DNA of 64,000 bases from Mauremys mutica (Eukaryota; Chordata; Testudines; Geoemydidae), in the NCBI RefSeq assembly GCF_020497125.1, contig NC_059072.1:279122045-279186044 (forward strand), written 5' to 3'. The notes under the pieces were generated by a model. The model did no database searches, was not told where the DNA came from, and saw nothing but the letters and a program-made list of their open reading frames with translations. A program made the position numbers and the translations under genes. Each line of letters starts with the position of its first letter. Positions within the stretch are counted from its first letter, which is position 1. Positions 10,644 to 20,345 of this stretch are shown here, piece by piece.

Positions 10644-10900
10644 AGAGATGACTGGTATCAACTGTGAATTGTCCCATTTAATTCTGCAGGACCACTCATA
10701 GTTTGTGAAGTTAAGCATAGGGCTGGCCATAAAATGGGGAGGAATATCATCAAAAATGCATAAATGTCTGACCCATTTTTTTCAACTAAGTTTGAAATTT
10801 CTACAAAATATGTTGTCAAATTCAAAATTTGGAAAGTTCCCACCAGCTCTAAGTAACCAAAACTTACTTAGTTTTTGAATGAGAAGTTTTTGAATGAGCA
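10644..10900. other. AT-rich unassigned
   Basis: Contains runs such as tttcaactaagtttgaaatt, typical of the diffuse AT-rich repeats also seen at 39350-39560 and 62580-62950. No gene. Confidence 0.35.
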
Positions 10901-11053
10901 GGAATCGGCCGCCCCCATTGGCCTGGGATGGCGAACTGCGGCCAGTGGGAGCCGCGATCAGCCGAACCTGCCAACGCAACAGGTAAACACACTGGCTCGG
11001 CCCACCAGGGTGCTTACCCTGGCAAGCCACATGCCAGAGGTTGCCAACCCCTG
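10901..11053. mobile_element. hAT-type MITE fragment
   Basis: Shares ctgcggccagtgggagccgc and the terminus gaggttgccaacccctg with the complete copy at 38669-39002. It is truncated at its left side. Confidence 0.65.
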
Positions 11054-11831
11054 ACCTAGAGGGTAACCTCTTCAGGTGTGATTTTCTACAGCACTGAGAG
11101 GGCCCCAGTCCTGATGTATCTAGACTATCTAGATATCTTTACTTTTTGTAGGGTCTTTTCACCAAAGAAAGTGCCCATTGCAACAAGCATACATGGGTTC
11201 ATAATTAAGCAAACAGATTACAATTTTGTTCAAGTGTTCATCTGTCAATGGGTTGTTTCTGAACTACAGACAGTGGTTCTCTGTGATATTCTTTATAGTA
11301 GCAGGTAATATAAAAACAGCCTTACTCGGTAACACCAGAGGTCCATCTAGCCTAGTATCCTGTCTTCTGACAGTGGCCAATGCCAGGTGCTCCAGAGGGA
11401 ATGAACAGAACAGGTAATCATCAAGTGATCCATCCCCTGTTGCCCATTCCCAGCTTCTGGCAAACAGAAGCTAGGGACACCATCCATGCCCATCCTGGCT
11501 AATAGCTACAGATGGATCTATCGTCCATGAACTTACATTTTTTTAACCTTTTTATAGTCTTGGCCTTCACAACATCCTCTGGCAAGGAGTTCCCCAGGTT
11601 GACTGTGCATTAAGTAAAAAAAAAATTCCTTTTGTTTCTTTCAACCAGCTGCCTACTAATTTCATTTGGTGACCCCTAGTTCTTGTGTTATGAAAAAGGA
11701 TAAATAACACTTCCTTATTTAATTACTCCATTTTATAGACCACTATCATTACCCCTTTAGTTGTCTCTCTTCCAAGCTGAAACCTCCCAGTCTCCTCATA
11801 TCTCTCCTCATATGTAAGCTCTTCCATATCC

Positions 11832-12625
11832 CTAATCATTTTTGTTACTTTTTTCTGTACCTTTTCCAAGTCCAATATAGCTTATTTTGAGATGGGATGA
11901 CCACATCTGTACACAGTATTCAAGATATGGGCATACAATGGATTTATATGGAGGCAATATGATATTTTCTGTCTTATTAATTATCCCTTTCTTAATGATT
12001 CCCAACATTCTGTTCACTTTTTTGACTGTTGCTGCACATTGAATGGATGTTTTCAGAGAATTATATCATTCTTGAGATGTAACAGCTAATTTAGACTCCA
12101 TAATTTTATATGTAGAGTTGCATTTGCTTTCCAATGTGCATTACTTTGCATTTATCAACACTGAATTTCATCTGCCATTTTGTTGCCCAGTCACCCAGTT
12201 TCGAGAGATCCTTTTGTAGATTATTGCAGACTTCTTGGAACTTAAATATCTTGAATAGTTTTGTATCATCTGCAAATTTCGCCACCTAACTGTTTACCCC
12301 TTTTACCAGATTGTTTATGAATATGTTAACCCCTGGGATACACCACTATTTACCTCTCTCCATTCTGAAAACTGACCATTCATTCCTACCCTTTGTTTCA
12401 TATTTTTAACCAGTTACCAATCCATGAGAAGACCTTCCCTTTTATCCCATGACAGCTTAGTTTGCTGAAGAGCCTTTGATGAGGCAACTTGTCAAAAGCT
12501 TTCTGAAAATCCAAGTACACTATATCCACCAGATCCCCCTTGTCTACATGCTTGTTGACTCCCTCAATGAATTCTAGTAGATTGGTGAGGCTTGATTTCC
12601 CTTTACAAAAACCATGTTGGCACTT
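11832..12625 (-). pseudogene. CR1 ORF2, C-terminal reverse transcriptase part
   Basis: Degenerate continuation of the polymerase. The minus strand still encodes a FADDTK-like catalytic segment near 12260-12290 and, at 11832-12017, the C-terminal motif CPYLEYCVQMWSSHLK. Frames are broken several times. Confidence 0.7.
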
Positions 12626-13315
12626 TCATCTGTGTTTGACAATTTTGTTCTTTATTATAGTTTCAACCAGTTTGCCTGGTACTGAAATCAGGCTTACCAG
12701 ACTGTAATAGCCAGGATCACCTCTGGAGACCTTTTTAAAAATTGGTGTCACATTATCTATCCTCCAATCATTTGGTACAGAAGCTAATTTAAATGATAGA
12801 TTACAAACTACAATTAGTAGTTCTGCAATTTCATGTTTGGGTTCCTTCAGAGCTCTTGGGTGAATACCATCTGATCCTGGTGACTTATTACTGTTTAGTT
12901 TATCAATTTGTTCCAAAACCTCCTCTAATGACACTTCAATCTGCAATTGTTCCTCAGATATGTCACCTAAAAAGAACGTCTCAGGTTTGGGAATCTCCCT
13001 CACATCTTCAGTCATGAAGACCAATGCAAAGAATTCATTTAATTTCTGCGCAGTGGCCTTATTGCCCTTAAGTGCTCTTTTAGCATCTTGATTATTTAGT
13101 GGCCCCACTTGTTGTTTAGCAGACTTCTTGCTTCTGATGTACTTAAAACAAACTTTGCTAATACTTTTTGAGTCTTTGGCTAGCTGTTCTTCAAATTCTT
13201 TTTTGGCCTTCTTGATTATATTTTTACACTTCATTTGCCAGAGTTTATGTTCCTTTCTATTTTCCTCATTAGGATTTAACTTCCACTTTTTAAAGGATGC
13301 CTTTTTGTCTATCAC
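12626..13315 (-). pseudogene. CR1 ORF2, N-terminal reverse transcriptase part
   Basis: The longest open piece of this CR1 (229 codons). A basic linker (KKAKKEFEEQLAKDSKS) is followed by LNEFFALVF, LEQIDKLNSNKSPGSDGIHP, the RT entry motif VPNDWRIDNVTPIFKK and YYSLVSLISVPGKLVE. This is the RT domain 0 to 2 region of CR1-clade LINEs, where the usual Asn-Tyr-Arg-Pro is altered to Gly-Tyr-Tyr-Ser-Leu. The frame closes before the catalytic Asp-Asp. Confidence 0.85.
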
Positions 13316-13366
13316 TGCTTATTTTACTTTGCTGTTTACTCATGGTGGCACTTTCTTGTTCTTTTA

Positions 13367-14729
13367 CTATGTTTTTTGTTGTTGTTTTTTAATTTGGTAT
13401 ATACATTTATGTTGAGCCTCTATTATGGTGTCTTTAAAAAATTTCCATGCAGCTTGCAGGGATTTTACTTTTGGTGCTGTACCTTTTAATTTCTGTTTAA
13501 ATAACCTCCTCATTTTTGTGTAGTCCCCCTTTCTGAAATTAAATGCTACAGTGCTGGGCTGCTGTGATGTTTTCCCTGCCACAGGGACATTAAATGTAAT
13601 TATATTATGATCACTATTACCAAGCGGTCCAGCTATATTCACTTCTTGGACCAGATTCTATGCTCCACTTAGGACTAAATCAAGAATTGCCTCTCCTTTT
13701 GTGGGTTCCAGGACTAGCTGCTCCAAGAAGCGGTCATTTAAGGGCTAGTCTACACTTACCTGCCAGGTCGACGCGGTGAGTTCGACTTCTCGGAGTTCGA
13801 ACTATTGCGTCTAATCTGGACGTGATAGTTCGAACTCCCCGCGCGCTCCGGTCGACTCCGGTACTCCACCACTGCAAACGGCGGTGGCGGAGTCGACCTT
13901 GGAGCCACAGACTTCGATCCCGCGGCGTCTGGACAGGTAAGTAGTTCGAACTAGGGTACTTCGAGTTCAGCTACGCTATTCACGTAGCTGAACTTGCGTA
14001 CCCTAGTTCGACCCCCCGCCCTTATTGTAGACCTGCCCTAAGATGTCAAGAAACTTTATCTCTGCATCCTGTCCTAAGGTGACATGTACCCAGACAATAT
14101 AGGGATAGTTGAAATCGCCCATTATTATTGAGGGTTTTTTTTTTTATTTTTATAGCCTCTCCAATCTCATTGAGCATTTCACAGTCACTATCACCATCCT
14201 GGTCAGGTGGTCAGTAATATATCCCTACTGCTATATTCTTATTATTAGAGCATGGAATTACTATCCATAAAGATTCTATCATACAGTTTGTTTCATTTAA
14301 GAATTTTACTTCATTTGATTCAATGCTTTCTTTCGCATATAGTGCCACTCGAGCATGACCTATTCTGTCCTTCTGATATATTTTTTACCCTAGTATTACT
14401 GTGTCCCGTTGATTATCCTCATTCCACCAAGTTTCTGTGATGCATATTATATCTATATCCTCATTTAATATGAGGTGCTCTAGTTCACCCGTCTTATTAT
14501 TTAAACTTCTAGCATTTGTATATAAGCACTTTAAAAACTTGTTACTTTTTAGCTGTCTGCCATTACATGATGTAATTGAATGGGACTCTTTTTCATTTGA
14601 CTGTTTCTCATCCGATCCTACCTGTATTTTATTATCTTCCATTCTCTCCTCCTTACTAGAACATAGAGAATCTCCATTAATAGATCCTCCCCTGAGGGAT
14701 GTCTCTCTCTGAACCACGTGGTCCTCCAC
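13367..14729 (-). pseudogene. CR1 ORF2, endonuclease part
   Basis: N-terminal APE-type endonuclease residues appear at 14385-14729: CLYTNARSLNNKTGELE, then DIICITETWW, carrying the conserved Asn and the catalytic Glu of the family. The C-terminal end appears at 13367-13642 with PLGNSDHNII, the Ser-Asp-His triad end. The part between is frame-broken and holds a 297-base MITE. Inactive. Confidence 0.8.
13742..14038. mobile_element. Harbinger-type MITE
   Basis: Termini gggctagtctacacttacc and attgtagacctgccc are inverted repeats, flanked by TAA on both sides (13739-13741 and 14039-14041). The interior contains repeated gttcgaact blocks and a palindrome around acgtagctgaacttgcgt. No coding capacity. 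Target preference and termini match the large Harbinger copies, which probably mobilise it in trans. It post-dates the CR1 it interrupts. Confidence 0.85.
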
Positions 14730-14908
14730 ACCTGTCAGCTTTCCCCCAGCCCTTAGTTCAAAAACTGCTCAATGATCTTTTTAATTTTAAGTGCCAGAAA
14801 TCTGGTTCCATTTTGGTTTCAGTGGAGCCCATTCTTCCTGAATAGGTTCCCCCTTTCTGAAAAGTTTCCCCAGTTCCTAATAAGTCTAAATCCCTCCTCC
14901 CTACACCA

Positions 14909-15714
14909 TTATCTCATCCATGCCTTGAGACCCTGCAGGTCTGCCTGTCTAACTGGCCCTGTGCATGGAACTGGAAGCATTTCAGAGAATGCTACCAATA
15001 AGTTCCTGGACTTCAATCTTTTACCTAGCAGCCTGTATTTAGCCTCCAGGAACTCTCTACTATCCTTTCCTATGTCATTGGTATCTACATGTACCAAAAC
15101 TGCTGGCTGCTCACCAGCAATACACATAAGTCTATCTAGATGTCTTGAGTGATTCACAACCTTTGCGCTAGGCAGGCAAGTCACCATGCTGTTCTCCTGG
15201 TCATTGCAAACACAGCTATCTATATTTCTAATGATTGAATCCCTCATAACTATTACCTGTCTCTTCCTAATAACTGGAATTTTGTCCCCTGGAGAGGTAT
15301 CATCAGTGCGAGAGGATACCATGATATCATCTGGAAGGAGGGTCCCAACTATTGGATCATTTCCCTTTGCTCCAGTTGGATGTTCTCCTTCACTGAGACT
15401 TTCATCCTCCTCAACAGCACAGAGGCTGTCAGATCGAGGGTGGAACCATTCTACTGTGTCTCAGAAAGTCTCATCTATGTACCTCTCTGTCTCCCTTAGC
15501 TCAACAAGTCCAACCACTCTGATCTCCAACGCCTGTACACGGTTTCTGAGGGCCAGGAGCACCTTGCTCTGAATGCACACATACACCATCTGCCTATAAG
15601 GCAGGTAATCATACATGCTGCATTGGATGCAATAAACTGGATAGCCCCCACTCTGTTGCAGGACGTCTGCCTGCATTCTCTTTTTACTCCTGCATCTGGT
15701 TCCTTTGTTGACAT
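14909..15714 (-). pseudogene. CR1 ORF1 (PHD-like finger plus SGNH esterase)
   Basis: Two overlapping-frame pieces. The N-terminal part (15461-15714) keeps CIQCSMYDYLP and a Cys-rich patch typical of the CR1 ORF1 zinc finger. The C-terminal part (14909-15322) keeps VIVMRDSIIRNID (block I, where the usual Gly-Asp-Ser reads Arg-Asp-Ser), CLPSAKV, VHVDTNDIGKD (block III, Gly-Thr-Asn-Asp altered to Asp-Thr-Asn-Asp) and LLVAFSEMLPVP. CR1-clade ORF1 proteins often carry this SGNH/GDSL lipase-like esterase fold. Loss of the catalytic Gly-Asp-Ser context and a frameshift make it inactive. Confidence 0.75.
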
Positions 15715-15779
15715 TTTGTTTTTATCAGGGGGTGTTTTTGGCTTTAAGTTTAAAAAATGTTAAGTGTATCTAGCCCTTC

Positions 15780-16470
15780 CCCCCACACTCTCCCCTAAAC
15801 TCCCTCACAAAACTCCTCTGTTAGCCGCTCCTGTTCGCTAACTACTCTGTCGCAGTGTATGATCCCCCATACAAACATACCACACAGTATATTTCAGTCA
15901 AGCAGCAAGCACATCACAAACAGAAGCACACAAACTACTGGGAACAAACTTACCCCAGGGTCATGTAATTGCTCCTCCTTCTGCTGGATAACTCCCTTGC
16001 AAAGCTCCCCTGTTAGTTGCTCCTGTTCACTAGCTCCTCTGGTCACTTAGGAGTGGGCTTTTTAAAGCCTTAGACTTCCTGAGCACCGCCCCCCCCGATT
16101 AACGGTTGATGGATGCTAAAGGCTAAGAGCTCAAAGCCTCGTTAAGAAGCTCTCAGCCTTGCCTAGCAGGCCGCTAGGCTCAGCATATGGTCCCCCAATA
16201 AAAAGACCACATGGTATATTTCAGTCAAGCAGCAAGCACAGCACAAACACAAACACACACACTACAGAAAACAAACTTAACCCCAAGGGTCATGTAATCG
16301 CTCCTCCTTCTCCTGGAGAACTCCCTCAAAAAACTCCCATTAGCTGCTCCTGTTTGCTAGCTCTTCTGGTTGCTTAGGAGCAGGCTTTTTCAAACCCTGG
16401 TCTTCCTGAGTAGCCCTGCCCCCTGGGTAAGAGTTGATGGATGCTAACGGATTTAGGGATATCCTTGTTA
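15780..16470 (-). repeat. CR1 5' UTR tandem monomers
   Basis: Two head-to-tail copies of about 315 bases. The blocks gtatatttcagtcaagcagc, gggtcatgtaat, cgctcctccttct and gctcctgtt occur once in 15780-16090 and again in 16180-16400. They lie upstream (minus strand) of ORF1, where a LINE promoter would be. Tandem promoter monomers are well known in mouse L1. Confidence 0.7.
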
Positions 16471-17108
16471 TATCAGATTATCATTTGGAATAACCCATAT
16501 TGTTCCAGAGAGACAACATCTTCATGTTCATGATAGATGTAATCCTGAATTGATGTATTGATGTGTGTGTGTGTATGTGTGTGTCTGAATCACTACTGGG
16601 TGTCGCTTAATCAATACCCACTTAGTTTCACCATGTCTTCTGTATCATTTACAGATAACTAGACCACAAATCTGGGCAGGAATGGGAATCGTCCAGCTAT
16701 ACTGAAAGGACAGGAGACATTTGATCTGGATTTAATCAGGCCACAACTTTATTATTAGATGTCTGGGACTACCCGACAGATAAAAGTGTACACTTCAGGC
16801 AACTCCATGTTCATTCAAATAACTACCTGGGACTTCATCAGCCCATCTTAATTTTCCATCTAGGTTCACTAGACAACCCATGGTTTGGACCTTACCATCA
16901 ATCCCCGTTAAGGTGGTCTATAAGATAGGGGGTTGGCTCCTTGCTGAACTAATCATATGCTCCCCAACCTCCCCCCCCACATTCAATTTCTTCCCGATGG
17001 AGTATCTGCACTGGACATCCGCCACAAGAAGGCACCAGTAATTAGAAAACCCAGACATCTCCCAATGGCCTCTTTTATAGCGGCAAAAAATGTGTTACCC
17101 TCCAAGTC
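16471..17108. other. Unassigned sequence split by Harbinger B
   Basis: Non-coding, with a short (GT)n tract at about 16563-16584. This sequence continues at 22011 on the far side of Harbinger B. I cannot classify it; it may be an older repeat. Confidence 0.4.
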
Positions 17109-17501
17109 TAAGGCCTGGTCAACACTAGGAGGTTATGTTGAATTTAGCAGCGTTAAATCGAATTAACCCTGCACCCGTCCACACAACGAAGCTATTTAGT
17201 TCGACATACAGGACTCTTTAGTTCGATTTCTGTACTCCTCCCCGACGAGGGGAGTAGCGCTAAATTCGACATGGCCATGTCAAATTAGGGTAGGTGTGGA
17301 TGGAATTTGATGCTAATAGCTCCGGGAGCTATCCCACAGTGCACCACTCTGTTGACGCTCTGGACAGCAGTCCGAGCTCGGATGCTCTGACCAGCCACAC
17401 AGGAAAAGCCCCGTGAAAATTTGAATTCCTTTTCCTGTCTGGCCAGTTTGAGTCTCATTTCCTGTTTGGACATCGTGGTGAGCTCAGCAGCACTGGCAAT
17501 G

Positions 17502-18067
17502 ATGCAGAGCTCTCCAGCAGAGGTGTCCATGCAATCTCAGAATAGAAAGAGGGTCCCAGCATGGACTGACCGGGAAGTCTTGGATCTGATCACTGTGTGG
17601 GGCGATGAGTCTGTGCTTTCGGAGCTGCGCTCCAAAAAACGGAATGCGAAGATCTACGAGAAGATCTCCAAAGCCATGACAGAGAGAGGATACAGCCGGG
17701 ATGCAATGCAGTGCCGCGTGAAAATCAAGGACCTGAGACAAGGCTACCAGAAGACCAAAGAGGCAAACAGACGCTCCGGATCCCAGCCCCAGACATGCTG
17801 TTTCTACAAGGCACTGCATTCCATTCTAGGTGCGGCCGCCACCACTACCCCACCACTGACCGTGGACTCTGAGGATGGGATAGTGTCGACGGCCAGTTCC
17901 TCGGAGATGTTCGCGGACGGGGAACATGAGGAAGGAGATGAGGAGGACGAGGCAGTCGACAGCGCTTACCACGCTGATTTCCCCGACAGCCAGGATCTCT
18001 TCATCACCCTCACAGAGATCCTCCCCAGCCATTAACCCGGACCCTGAATCAGGGGAAGGATCAGTCA
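17502..18067 (+). CDS. Harbinger B Myb/SANT-like protein, exon 1
   Basis: Begins MQSSPAEVSMQ (17502; an ATG also lies just before, at 17499). A trihelix/Myb-like DNA-binding domain spans about residues 20-110, with the hallmark tryptophans in VPAWTDREVLDLITVW, then CRVKIKDLRQGYQKTKEA. An acidic tail (EEGDEEDEAVD) follows. This is the accessory protein of PIF/Harbinger transposons, which binds DNA and carries the nuclease into the nucleus. A GTAAGT donor starts at 18068. Relative to copy C there is an 11-base deletion near 18020, so the frame ends at TAA 18033-18035 before the donor; the exon is therefore broken at its end. Confidence 0.85.
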
Positions 18068-18119
18068 GTAAGTGCTTTAAACATGTAAACATTTATTTTT
18101 AACAGAACAGGAATATTAA

Positions 18120-18696
18120 CTATGTGAAAAGAAGGTCAATATGTACGGGGATAGAATAGAAATCCCCATGGGAGATCTCCACGAAGCTCTCCTGGAGGTA
18201 ATTGAAAAGCCTCTGCATGAGGTTCCTGAGGAGAGCGGCCTTATTGCATCCTCCGTGGTAGCACACTTTTCTGTGCCAGGCTATCATCAGGTACTCGGGT
18301 ATCATTGCCTCGATGAGCATGGCGGCATAGGGCCCTGGTTTTTGCTGGCTTTCACGCAGCATGCGGTCTTTATCTATGTCACTGATCCTCATCAGGGTGA
18401 TCTCGCTCATGGTGACCTGCTTTGAATTAGGGGAATGTTAGTATTGGGACTGCTTGCCTGTTCCTTTACATAACTGTAACCGGCGGTTTACAGCCACGCG
18501 GTGGAGGTGGGACAGGGGCAGCATACAGGGATCTTTCCCGGGGACAGTCGTGAGGGGGTGAGACAGGGGCAGAGTTCATGCTTTCCGGATTGCCGGCAGC
18601 AGGAACTGGCCAACGTTAGGAGCATTGCTTTGACAGTGAAAGGAGGGCACTGCTATAAATTAAGTTTTAAGCAGCCAAAAGTCTACGGCTTACCAT
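18120..18696 (-). CDS. Harbinger B third gene, nested antisense in Myb intron
   Basis: Exon 2 (18416 down to 18120) encodes EITLMRISDIDKDRML, then GPYAAMLIEAMIPEYL, AALLRNLMQRLFNYL and a final SIPVHIDLLFT. Upstream is a CAG acceptor preceded by CTAAT. An ATG at 18696-18694 is followed at once by the donor GTAAGC (18693-18688); joining ATG to exon 2 stays in frame and gives 99 residues starting MVTMSEIT. An internal ATG at 18410 could also start it unspliced. The frame is conserved in copies C and D. I do not recognise the fold or function. It is probably a small helical accessory protein. Confidence 0.65.
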
Positions 18697-18917
18697 GTCT
18701 GCCTGCTACACGAATTCTGCTGTCCTGCCCCGCTTGTCTGATCTCCACTGCAAGACCCCAGGCACTGAATGCGAAGGCCGAAAAGTCGACCTTGTCCTGA
18801 GTGCGCATGAGATAGGTGCTGTGCATGGTCTTATTCACAGAGACAGACTAGACTATGTTCATTGTTCGCAAAAATGTATCTTTGTAAGAAATTCACTCCC
18901 TTTTTCCCATCACACAG

Positions 18918-19387
18918 CTGCGACTGTCTCCCGACCTACCCCGGCATCCCCCTCACAGAGGCTGGCGCAGATTAGGCGGCGAAAGAAAAGGACACGGGAC
19001 GAGATGTTCTCAGAACTTATGGGCTGCTCCCGAGCCGAGGCGGCCCAGCAGACCCAGTGGAGGGAGAACATGTCGCAGTACCAGCGCTCACACAGCGAAC
19101 GGGAGGACAGGTGGCGGCAGGAGGACCAGCAGGCGACTCAAACGCTGCTTGGACTAATGAGGGAGCAAACGGACACGATCCGGCGCCTTGTGGATGTTCT
19201 GCAGGACCGGAGGCAGGAGGACAGAGCCCCACTGCAGTCTATCTCTAACCGCCCTCCCCCGCCACAAAGTCCCATACCCCCCTCACCCAAAGTACCAAGA
19301 AGGAGGGGAGGCAGGGGCCGTGAAAACTGTCACTCCACCCCTGCAGAGTGCTCAAGTACAAGAAGGCTCTCATTCCCAAAATTTTGA
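18918..19387 (+). CDS. Harbinger B Myb/SANT-like protein, exon 2
   Basis: Follows a CAG acceptor (18915-18917) in phase 1, matching the exon 1 donor once the deletion is allowed for. It encodes a basic patch (IRRRKKRTRDEMFSEL), a long charged helix likely to be a coiled coil (about EDRWRQEDQQATQTLL through LVDVLQDRRQE), a Pro-rich stretch (RPPPPQSPIPPSP) and the C-terminal end RRLSFPKF. Open from acceptor to stop. The helical segment probably mediates oligomerisation or contact with the nuclease; that is inference from the family. Confidence 0.85.
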
Positions 19388-19454
19388 TAAGTCCTTTCCT
19401 TCCCGCCTCACCCAAGCCCCCGTTCCAGTTTCATCCCCTAACTGTCTAGTTGAT

Positions 19455-19460
19455 AATAAA
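19455..19460 (+). promoter_or_regulatory. Polyadenylation signal of Myb gene (first)
   Basis: AATAAA about 70 bases after the Myb stop codon. A second, duplicated AATAAA lies at 20178-20183. Confidence 0.5.
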
Positions 19461-19649
19461 AAATACTTTTCTGTTAATTACTGTTTCCGTCATGTTCTTT
19501 TAGAGAAGACTGTTTGAATGGAGGGGGAAGGGGGTTGGTAATTGCACCAGACAGTCACCTTTACCAGGGTACAGACACGGGGGCAGGTTCAGCAGCAGGT
19601 CACACACACAGTGCAGTAACTAGGCACCCTGGTCAGTCTGGGAGGTGGT

Positions 19650-20335
19650 TTTCATGTTCTGTAGGCGGGGGGGCTATGTGACTTTGTGGCGGGGGAGGGC
19701 GGTTAGAGATCTTATGCAGCGGTCCTTATCTATTTTTTTAAAATAATTAGAGATATACCAATCTCCTAGAACTGGAAGGGACCTTGAAAGGTCATCAAGT
19801 CCAGCCCCCTGCCTTCACTAGCAGGACCAATTTTTTGCCCCAAATTCCTAAGTGGCCTACTCAAGGATTGAACTCATAACCCTGGGTTTAGTAGGCCAAT
19901 GCTCAAACCACTGAGCTATCCCTCCCCCTGGATCACAGAGCCACGCAGCAGGGGATCTGTAACCGTCCTCCCCCACCACAAAGTCACATAGCCCCCACAC
20001 ACAGAGTCCCGAAAAGGAGGGGTGGCAGGCTCCGTTGAAACAACCAGTCTGCCACTGTGGAACGCTCTAGAAGCAGGAGCCTGTCATTCCTCAAGTTTAG
20101 AAGCGGTCTTTACATCACTACACACCCTACCCACCACAGTCTGCATCCCAGTTTCAACCCTTTACCGCGAAATCAGTAATAAAGAAAACATTGTTAATTA
20201 ACAAAGTTCCATGTATTTTATTTTTAAGCGTGCATTGGAAGGGGGGGAACGGGGTGAACGGGGTATGTAACTGCAGAGGATAGTCAACATTAGCTGGGTA
20301 AAGAAACGGGGGCAGGTTCAGCTTCTCTGTAAACA
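19650..20335. repeat. Internal duplication of Myb 3' end in Harbinger B
   Basis: At 19950-20110 there is a second, decayed copy of the Myb exon 2 end (accgtcctcccccaccacaa, then a SLSF-like terminus) followed by a second 3' UTR with its own AATAAA and acgggggcaggttcagc. The latter phrase also occurs near 19578. An additional inverted copy of the Pro-rich segment lies at about 19665-19727. Copy C contains a similar second copy, so the tandem duplication is ancestral; the inverted piece was seen only in B. Confidence 0.65.
19735..19930 (-). mobile_element. tRNA-derived SINE
   Basis: The minus strand starts gggagggatagctcagtggt, like the 5' half of a tRNA. Box A lies at 19918-19908 (tagctcagtgg) and box B at 19881-19865 (ggttatgagttcaatcc). 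The 3' part continues through ggtcccttccagttctagga into an A/T-rich end. Resembles the turtle Cry I type of pol III SINE. Inserted in the non-coding part of Harbinger B. Confidence 0.8.
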
Positions 20336-20345
20336 AACTTAATAG

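Larger units (their letters stand above)
11309..16470 (-). mobile_element. CR1 LINE, nearly full length, decayed
   Basis: Reading on the minus strand from 16470 to 11309: two tandem 5' UTR monomers, ORF1, the endonuclease, the reverse transcriptase and a 3' UTR whose sequence (gtatcctgtcttctgacagt) recurs at the 3' ends of the fragments at 24947 and 54087. The total of about 5.2 kb minus a 0.3 kb insert is close to complete CR1 length. Every domain is interrupted by stops or frameshifts. A Harbinger MITE (13742-14038) is inserted in the endonuclease region. Confidence 0.85.

Noticed and set aside
10766..11060. Minus-strand frame of 82 codons with Cys and Arg residues
   Set aside because: Covers a hAT MITE fragment, and the same reading occurs in the other MITE copies without constraint.
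18695..18917. Upstream extension of the open frame before Myb exon 2 in Harbinger B
   Set aside because: It lies before a conserved CAG acceptor and is not conserved as protein in copies C and D; it is intron read-through.
19865..19930. Possible functional tRNA gene
   Set aside because: Boxes A and B are tRNA-like, but the 3' half of the cloverleaf is absent and a SINE tail follows.
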